The notes under the pieces were generated by a model. It was given only the letters and a program-made list of their open reading frames with translations. It made no database searches and was not told where the DNA came from. The translations under genes were made by a program, and so were the position numbers. From Ruminococcus sp. (GTDB taxonomy: Bacteria > Bacillota > Clostridia > Oscillospirales > Ruminococcaceae): a DNA stretch of 11,785 bases. Shown here in pieces: positions 7,326 through 11,785 of the stretch (the stretch's first letter is position 1; every line of letters starts with the position of its first letter). The stretch is from positions 1 to 11,785 of the forward strand of contig JAMPAO010000084.1 in the NCBI GenBank assembly GCA_023667165.1, in the 5' to 3' direction.

Positions 7326-9116
7326 TTAAATATAGTACTGTGCCTGAGCCTTGAACATCTCCGCGTATATGCCGTCCTTTTTGTGAACAAGCTCGTCGTG
7401 AGTGCCGTATTCCATAACAGTGCCTTGAGAAAATACCGCTATATGCTCGCAGAATTTGCAGGAGGAAAGACGGTGAGATATGTATACCGCCGTTTTGCCC
7501 TCCACAAGATCGTTGAATTGACGGTATATCTCATACTCCGCCACAGGGTCGAGTGCGGCTGTAGGCTCGTCAAGGATAACCACGGGAGAATTTTTGTACA
7601 AAGCTCTTGCTATAGCCATTTTTTGCTGCTCGCCTCCGGAAAGCTCCACGCCCTCCTTGTCAAACTGCTTGAACATCATGGTGTCCCTGCCGTTGGGGAG
7701 AGAATTTATTTTACCGAGAAGTCCCGTTTTTTCGAAATAGGGGTCGGCAGCTTCGGGAGGATCGCCGCTGCCTAGGAGAACATTGTCCGCCGCCGAAAAT
7801 GCAAGGAGCTTGAAATCCTGAAACACCACAGCAAACTGCTTCATGTATTCCTCATAATCATATTCTCTTATGTTTACGCCGTCTAAAAGAATTTCGCCGC
7901 TGTCAACGTCGTAAAGGCGGCAGAGGAGCTTTATAAAGGTGGTCTTGCCTGCGCCGTTGAGTCCCACGACCGACAGCTTTTCGCCGCTTTTGAGCTTGAT
8001 CGAAACATTTTTGAGCACTTCAACGTCGCTGCCGGGATAAGAAAAGCTTACGTTTCTGAACTCTATTTCATGTCCGCCGCTTCCCGAAACAGACCTTGTA
8101 CCCTTTTCCATTGCAGCGGGATAGTTCATAAATTTGGTTATCTCATACATATAATTGCTGCGCTTGATAATGTCCTGTACGCACATTATAATGCCGTTTG
8201 TGGCTTGATACAGCGTTCCTCCCGCGCTGAGGAGCCGGGAAAAGGCGCCTATGGTTATTCTTTTTGTAATGGCAAGAGCGCCCAGATAAAAATAAGTGCC
8301 GAAATCCCGCAGAGATCCTGCGGTGATATCTCCAATTTCAAGGGGGAATTTCAAGTCGTTTATTTTTTTGAAGTAATCAACCATTCGGCTTATCTGCTGG
8401 GCGGATTTTTCCGTCATCATTCCCGCCGCCCCGTAAAGACGGATATCCTTGCCGTAGCGGTAATCGTCCATTTCCCAGCACACGTGTCCGAAAATGCGGT
8501 CAATGCTCGAAAGCTCGCTGTAATTTTTTATGTCTATGCCGTTTTTCTTTGCGTTTATCACCGCCTGAACCGTCAGGAGAACGCCTATTATCAGCAAAAG
8601 CGTAGGCGCGCTTGCGATTATCACCGCAATTACTCCCATAAGCTGTAATGCATAGGAAACTATATTGACAAAGCATGCCGATATATTATGCGTGCCTCCC
8701 GACCAATGGATACCGTCCCTTGCTTTTTTTATCTGCTCCAGAGCCGCCTTGTTTTCCGTAAGGGTAAAATCTATCTCCATGCAGCGCAGAGAAATTTCCT
8801 CGCTTGAGGCGTTGAGGAACAGATCCTCCGTTTTGGCAAGGTGAACGGTAAGGCAGGCGTGAAGTCCGTTGATCACCGTTTCCGAAATAACCATGACCGC
8901 CGCTAAGGTAAAGATACGGCCTATGTCCTTATCGCCGCTTGTCAGCTCGTTTATTATCATCGGCAGAAATATGATGCTTGCAAAGGGGGACGCGGCGTTT
9001 AATAATATAACTATCGCCGAAATGGGTATATACGATTTTTTGTACTGTTTTATCTGCCTTAAGCAGTACCTGAGCGATTCCCTTACGGGCGACGCTTTTG
9101 TGTTCTTATCCTGCAT
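7326..9116 (-). CDS. ABC exporter half-transporter (TMD-NBD), second of pair
   Basis: A 596-residue half-transporter with a membrane domain (about 1-340) and a C-terminal nucleotide-binding domain. Motifs: Walker A GLNGAGKTT (K391), Q-loop Q433 in VVFQDF, signature LSGGEQQKM (492-500), Walker B VVILDEP (D516/E517), D-loop ALDP and H-loop H548 in YISHRLSS. There is no C39 peptidase domain, so it is not a leader-cleaving bacteriocin exporter. The start is the ATG at 9116, with GGAGG six bases upstream and an 11-bp overlap with the preceding gene (ATGCAGGATAA). The frame stays open further upstream, but that would overlap the paralogue's C-terminus. Both paralogues end in YAEMF..QAQYY and differ in their membrane domains, so they probably form a heterodimer. 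Both sets of ATPase motifs look intact. Cargo is unknown; drug efflux is favoured by the attenuator upstream. Confidence 0.93.
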   Translation of the reverse strand: MQDKNTKASPVRESLRYCLRQIKQYKKSYIPISAIVILLNAASPFASIIFLPMIINELTSGDKDIGRIFTLAAVMVISETVINGLHACLTVHLAKTEDLFLNASSEEISLRCMEIDFTLTENKAALEQIKKARDGIHWSGGTHNISACFVNIVSYALQLMGVIAVIIASAPTLLLIIGVLLTVQAVINAKKNGIDIKNYSELSSIDRIFGHVCWEMDDYRYGKDIRLYGAAGMMTEKSAQQISRMVDYFKKINDLKFPLEIGDITAGSLRDFGTYFYLGALAITKRITIGAFSRLLSAGGTLYQATNGIIMCVQDIIKRSNYMYEITKFMNYPAAMEKGTRSVSGSGGHEIEFRNVSFSYPGSDVEVLKNVSIKLKSGEKLSVVGLNGAGKTTFIKLLCRLYDVDSGEILLDGVNIREYDYEEYMKQFAVVFQDFKLLAFSAADNVLLGSGDPPEAADPYFEKTGLLGKINSLPNGRDTMMFKQFDKEGVELSGGEQQKMAIARALYKNSPVVILDEPTAALDPVAEYEIYRQFNDLVEGKTAVYISHRLSSCKFCEHIAVFSQGTVMEYGTHDELVHKKDGIYAEMFKAQAQYYI

Positions 9117-10992
9117 ACTCTGCCTCCTCCGGAATATCGAAAATGTCCTTGTCCTCCACATAATACTGCGCCTGTACCTCGAACATCTCGGCATACGCGC
9201 CTTTTTTCGCCATAAGCTCTTCATGAGTGCCTATCTCGGCCATTTCGCCGTTTTTGAACATTGCCACCCTGTCGCAGAAGCGCGTGGAGGACAGTCTGTG
9301 TGAAATGTACACCGCAGTCTGACCGCCTATAAGCTCGTCAAAGCTCTGATAAAGTCTGTATTCCGCCAATGCGTCAAGAGCGGCTGTAGGCTCGTCAAGA
9401 ACGATAACGTCCGCCTTTTTGTAAAGCGCTCTTGCAAGAGCCAGCTTCTGCTTTTCTCCGCCCGACAGATCGACGCCGTCGTCATAGAGGACTTTCAGCA
9501 GCTCCGTGTCCACACCTTTTTCCAGTTTTGCAAGCTTTTCTCCAAGTCCCGCGTTTATAAGCATTTTTTCCGCCTCCGCCTTGTCGGTAAGGGCAGGCTC
9601 TTTCATGGAAACATTTTCGGACATTGGAAAGGCAAACACCGTAACGTCCTGAAACGCGGGAGCGAACAGGGAATAATAGTCCGCCCGTTCAAATTCCCTT
9701 ATATCCGTGCCGTTGAGCAGTATTCTCCCCTCGGTAACGTCGTACAGCCGCAGCAGCAGCTTGATAAAGGTCGTCTTACCCGCGCCGTTTAATCCCACCA
9801 CAGCCAGTTTTTCCCCGGGGGAAAGGGTAAGGCTGATATTTTTAAGAGCGTATTTATCCTGTCCCTTATACTTAAAGGAAACGTTTTGGAATTCAAAGGT
9901 GTATTTGTCAGCTCTCGGAACCTTTCTGCCGTCTATATTACCGTCGGGGATATCCATATAGCTGCGGTAATCGTCGGTGTGCGCGCTTCTTTCCCGCAGA
10001 CCGACAAGACCGGAAAGAATATCCCTTACGGCGTTGATGAGAGCCGTTGCGCTGGCGGAGTAAAGGGTGAAATCGCCGATAGACATTCCGTTGAAAATAA
10101 CGCCGTACAGCAGCCAGCCTATAATGATAAGCTGCATAACAAGAGCGGCGGCATGAGCGAACATTGAGTTATATATCCAGTACTGACGGGACTTTACCCA
10201 GTGCGCAAGCTCGGTGCTGTATACCTCGTGCTGTTTTTTTGCAAGATATTTTTTCATACCGAAAAGCCTTATGTCCTTTGCGTAGGAAAAGTCGGTGGAA
10301 ACAGTTTCCATGTATTCCATTTTTCTCCAGTGAGGCATCATGGCGTCCCACATTTCCTTTTTGTCCTTTTTTCTGATATACTCGAAAAAAAGGAATTGTA
10401 TAAAGCTGCAGAATACAATTGCAAGTATTATCAGCGGGTTAAAGGTCGTCATTATAGCCACAGCCATTACGGTGGAGAAAAGGGATCTTACCATCGACTG
10501 CATATAGGTCATCATTCCCTGAACGCCCTGCCAATCTCCCGCAGTGGCTCTTTTCGCCTTTTGCAGCCTGTCCAGCATATCGGGACTTTCAAGAGTTTCG
10601 TATTCCATTGAAAGGGTCTTTGCGATCCTTTCCTTTACTATCATCAGCCGCACGTAGGTAAAACCCACGCTCAGCTTTACCTGCGAAAGCATATTGAGCC
10701 ACATCAGCGCGAACTCCGCAGCCGTAGTGCCCAAGGTAAGGTACAGCAGGGGAGCGATATCTCCGTCGCCCTCCGCTTGGAGCTGTATCATATCAATGAC
10801 CAGCTTTCCGATAAAGCTCCATATGTAAGACATCGAAGCCGACGCGATACCTCCCGCAATAAGGAAAAAAATCAGTGATCTGCGGTATTTGATTATCTTG
10901 CCGAAAATAAATCCGCAATTGCTTATAAGTCCGTAATCCTTGTGGAATTCATCGGTGTTTTCTTCCTTTTTTGTCTTTTTGAAAATACTCAA
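9106..10992 (-). CDS. ABC exporter half-transporter (TMD-NBD), first of pair
   Basis: A 628-residue half-transporter: a short charged cytoplasmic start (about 1-35), TM segments near 38-62, 80-100, 170-205 and 282-330, then the ATPase domain. Motifs: Walker A GLNGAGKTT (K406), Q-loop Q448 in PAFQDV, signature LSGGEKQKL (509-517), Walker B VIVLDEP (D533/E534) and H-loop H565 in YISHRLSS. The C-terminus carries an acidic tail of about 17 residues that its partner lacks. The start is a TTG at 10992 with GGAAAGGGG nine bases upstream; the next in-frame Met is at residue 53, inside the first TM, so TTG is the best choice. A short ORF ending ATG-CCT-TGA overlaps this TTG by four bases. The gene lies behind a leader ORF and terminator, like bmrC in Bacillus, where BmrCD is a heterodimeric multidrug exporter. 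The functional analogy is inference. Confidence 0.92.
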   Translation of the reverse strand: MSIFKKTKKEENTDEFHKDYGLISNCGFIFGKIIKYRRSLIFFLIAGGIASASMSYIWSFIGKLVIDMIQLQAEGDGDIAPLLYLTLGTTAAEFALMWLNMLSQVKLSVGFTYVRLMIVKERIAKTLSMEYETLESPDMLDRLQKAKRATAGDWQGVQGMMTYMQSMVRSLFSTVMAVAIMTTFNPLIILAIVFCSFIQFLFFEYIRKKDKKEMWDAMMPHWRKMEYMETVSTDFSYAKDIRLFGMKKYLAKKQHEVYSTELAHWVKSRQYWIYNSMFAHAAALVMQLIIIGWLLYGVIFNGMSIGDFTLYSASATALINAVRDILSGLVGLRERSAHTDDYRSYMDIPDGNIDGRKVPRADKYTFEFQNVSFKYKGQDKYALKNISLTLSPGEKLAVVGLNGAGKTTFIKLLLRLYDVTEGRILLNGTDIREFERADYYSLFAPAFQDVTVFAFPMSENVSMKEPALTDKAEAEKMLINAGLGEKLAKLEKGVDTELLKVLYDDGVDLSGGEKQKLALARALYKKADVIVLDEPTAALDALAEYRLYQSFDELIGGQTAVYISHRLSSTRFCDRVAMFKNGEMAEIGTHEELMAKKGAYAEMFEVQAQYYVEDKDIFDIPEEAEYAG

Positions 10993-11036
10993 GGCATATT
11001 TCCCCTTTCCGTATGTTTTTTCTGATTCCTGTCCAT
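10989..11036 (-). other. Short open frame overlapping the TTG start of the exporter gene
   Basis: From an ATG at 11036 runs a 15-codon frame (MDRNQKKHTERGNMP) that stops at TGA 10991-10989, overlapping the exporter's TTG (10992-10990) as TTGA. There is no SD before 11036, only the terminator's U-tract. The internal ATG at 10997 lies four bases behind the GGGG of the exporter's own SD, so a two-codon read (ATG-CCT-TGA) could occur. It may be chance or a weak translational coupler. Confidence 0.25.
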
Positions 11037-11074
11037 AAAAGAAAACGGACGTTTCCGATAGCAGAAACGTCCGT
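11034..11074 (-). terminator. Intrinsic terminator between leader ORF and exporter genes
   Basis: On the minus strand ACGGACGTTTC (plus 11074-11064) pairs perfectly with GAAACGTCCGT (plus 11055-11045) around an 8-nt loop, giving an 11-bp stem. It is followed by TTTCTTTTATGG. It sits 35 bp after the leader stop codon and about 50 bp before the exporter start, so transcription must read through it to express the transporters. The loop-side half of the first arm can also pair with the leader ORF (11135-11147). Confidence 0.85.
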
Positions 11075-11147
11075 GATCCATTATAATATATGCCGCCTAA
11101 AAATACGGTTCAAAAGTGCGGAACGGCAGACAAAGGACAAATTTCTG
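11062..11147 (-). promoter_or_regulatory. Candidate antiterminator pairing of an attenuator
   Basis: In the minus-strand RNA the leader-ORF segment CAGAAATTTGTCC (plus 11147-11135, codons 15-19) can pair with GGACGTTTCTG (plus 11072-11062). That target is most of the terminator's 5' arm plus the start of its loop. Pairs are CAGAAA/TTTCTG (6 bp) and GTCC/GGAC (4 bp), separated by a small 3x1 internal loop. This pairing and the terminator exclude each other. Whether it forms would depend on where ribosomes sit on the leader ORF. No folding energies were computed. Confidence 0.5.
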
Positions 11148-11190
11148 TTTGATATTTTTTTGATCCTATGGTATTAAAACGGTTGAACAT
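11110..11190 (-). CDS. 26-residue leader peptide ORF upstream of exporter genes
   Basis: The frame reads MFNRFNTIGSKKYQTEICPL followed by SAVPHF and TGA. GAAAGGAGG (plus 11206-11198), an almost perfect SD, lies seven bases before the ATG, and a consensus promoter is upstream, so translation is very likely. The peptide is basic in the middle, has one Cys (C18) and two prolines near the end, and has no signal peptide or membrane segment. It is followed by a terminator and then two ABC half-transporters. This matches the known bmrB leader-peptide arrangement in Bacillus, where ribosomes on the leader control read-through into bmrCD. Its codons 15-19 form the candidate antiterminator, and codons 19-22 are complementary to its own SD and start. 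Alternatives are an exported signal peptide or a modified-peptide precursor, but no modification enzyme is nearby. Confidence 0.72.
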   Translation of the reverse strand: MFNRFNTIGSKKYQTEICPLSAVPHF

Positions 11191-11199
11191 TTGTCTGCC
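11125..11199 (-). promoter_or_regulatory. Hairpin sequestering the leader SD and start codon
   Basis: GGCAGACAAA (plus 11199-11190 on the minus strand: the end of the SD, the spacer and the A of the ATG) is perfectly complementary over 10 bases to TTTGTCTGCC inside the leader ORF (plus 11134-11125, codons 19-22). The hairpin would close a 55-nt loop and hide the ribosome binding site. It abuts the antiterminator segment at 11135. A second, crossing complementarity exists: GTTCAA (11188-11183) with TTGAAC (11113-11108). Confidence 0.5.
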
Positions 11200-11225
11200 T
11201 CCTTTCACAGTATTCTGAAATAACC

Positions 11226-11240
11226 GCCGTTAATAACGGC
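11226..11240 (-). promoter_or_regulatory. Perfect palindrome in the 5' leader
   Basis: GCCGTTA-A-TAACGGC is a perfect 7-1-7 inverted repeat in the untranslated leader, about 20 nt upstream of the leader SD. Its one-base centre makes a tight RNA hairpin less likely unless the inner pairs open, so a protein operator is at least as plausible. Confidence 0.45.
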
Positions 11241-11247
11241 AAAATCG

Positions 11248-11264
11248 CTTACAACAATTGTAAG
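11248..11264 (-). promoter_or_regulatory. Candidate repressor operator over the start site
   Basis: CTTACAA-CAA-TTGTAAG is a 7-3-7 inverted repeat. It overlaps the last two bases of the -10 element (11263-11268) and covers the predicted transcription start near 11256. This is a typical position for a dimeric repressor of the TetR, MarR or GntR type. No such regulator is encoded in the window. Confidence 0.5.
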
Positions 11265-11291
11265 TATATCATATAAAAATTTATTTGTCAA
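11263..11291 (-). promoter_or_regulatory. Sigma-A promoter for leader ORF and exporter operon
   Basis: On the minus strand a perfect TTGACA -35 (plus 11286-11291) and TATACT -10 (plus 11263-11268) are separated by 17 bp. The predicted start is near 11256, giving a leader of about 65 nt before the small ORF at 11190. Confidence 0.85.
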
Positions 11292-11302
11292 GGGCTTTTT
11301 GA

Positions 11303-11785
11303 AATTTTTTTGGAAAAATATTTTGCATAGTAAACAGTTTTGCGGCTGCAACACAGCAAAAAGCGGCTGTTAAAGCACTCAACTCTCATTTTGACGATTT
11401 TATTAAACATTCGGATAATTTAACATATGGCAAGGAATTTATTAGGACTTTCACAACATATCCGCAATATTCTGATGATATAATAAAATTTATAAATCAG
11501 CGCGGTGAATATTTCTTAAAAAGAGCAGTCGAAGAAAGTGCAAAAGGTGAAGACAGCTTAAAATTGCTCATTTCAAGGGTAGCGGAACGTTATCAATATT
11601 CACGCACCGGAAGTGCATTTTCATATGATAAAATAAATATATCAAAGATTGTTAGGGACATAGAGAAATCTATCGGAGAAGGAAAAAGTGAAGCCTTTTC
11701 GGCCGATTATAAAAAGGAAAATCTGACAGATGAGATTAATGAGCAGCTTTTGCAGCAACGTAAAGAACAGTATAATTTCGATAAT
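11303..11785 (+). pseudogene. Open frame without a start codon, probable 5'-truncated gene
   Basis: After a TGA at 11300-11302 this frame stays open to the window edge. From about 11342 it reads as convincing protein: AAATQQKAAVKALNSHFDDF, then a charged, helix-rich sequence (DKINISKIVRDIEKSIGEG) ending in QLLQQRKEQYNFDN at the edge. There is no Met in the visible 148 codons after 11342 and no SD with an in-frame ATG, GTG or TTG near its beginning. The stretch is more AT-rich than the rest of the window. I see no family I recognise; length and composition recall proteins of plasmids or integrative elements, but that is weak. Likely a gene remnant whose 5' end was lost where the exporter operon's promoter region begins, or a gene with an error or unusual start. 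Confidence 0.5.

Noticed and set aside
8070..8648. 192-codon plus-strand frame inside the second exporter gene
   Set aside because: Antisense shadow of the transporter membrane domain.
9117..9224. Upstream extension of the second exporter gene
   Set aside because: It would overlap the first exporter's C-terminus by over 100 bp with low-complexity basic residues; the ATG at 9116 has an excellent SD.
11080..11108. Second promoter in front of the exporter gene (TATAAT at 11080-11085, minus)
   Set aside because: The matching -35 position reads CCGTAT, and transcription would start at the terminator arm.
11110..11190. AgrD-type autoinducer precursor
   Set aside because: No AgrB protease is present, there is no amphipathic leader with a Cys-x3/4 thiolactone core, and the C-terminal acidic tail is missing.
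1..11785. CRISPR arrays, tRNA or rRNA genes, insertion sequences
   Set aside because: No regularly spaced repeats, no tRNA-like cloverleaf or rRNA stretch noticed, and no transposase.

Overview
The window looks like chromosomal DNA from an anaerobic Gram-positive bacterium of class Clostridia, most like the Oscillospiraceae/Ruminococcus group. This rests on strong purine-rich Shine-Dalgarno sequences, consensus sigma-A promoters with 17-bp spacers, moderate GC, and the protein types (GHKL kinase with LytTR regulator, propeller-like lipoprotein with a Cys/His cluster, ABC-2 permease with extracellular helices). The assignment is inference from style, not from a marker gene.

Layout. At the left edge is the 5' end of a minus-strand TraX-family membrane protein with its own promoter. 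A divergent sigma-A promoter (322-350) starts a plus-strand two-component operon: a LytTR response regulator (438-1136) and a GHKL histidine kinase (1137-2948), closed by a hairpin terminator. A second promoter directly behind it drives a lipoprotein (3080-4327), an ABC ATPase (4368-5237) and a large two-half ABC-2 permease (5234-7219). A perfect 17-bp inverted repeat separates this from a convergent minus-strand operon. That operon reads, from its promoter near 11290: a 26-codon leader ORF (11190-11110), an intrinsic terminator, then two overlapping half-transporter genes of the ABC exporter type (10992-9106 and 9116-7326). The right edge holds an open frame with no start codon, probably a truncated gene.

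How the parts may work together. Two 9-bp direct repeats exactly 21 bp apart lie just upstream of the promoter of the lipoprotein/ABC operon. This is the geometry of LytTR-family (AgrA/VirR-type) sites, so the neighbouring regulator probably activates that operon. The membrane half of the kinase appears homologous to the first half of the permease it would control (same order of TM1, extracellular domain and TM bundle, and a shared Y-x-N-I-N-I-[ML]-G-x-x-V-x-x-V-x-V motif). That suggests a kinase whose sensor is a copied permease half.

The minus-strand operon has the layout of a ribosome-mediated transcription attenuator like that of Bacillus BmrB-BmrCD: promoter, leader ORF with a strong SD, a candidate antiterminator segment inside the leader ORF, a terminator, then a heterodimeric exporter. 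The exporter is therefore plausibly a multidrug pump induced by stalled ribosomes. Export of the small peptide itself is the alternative reading.
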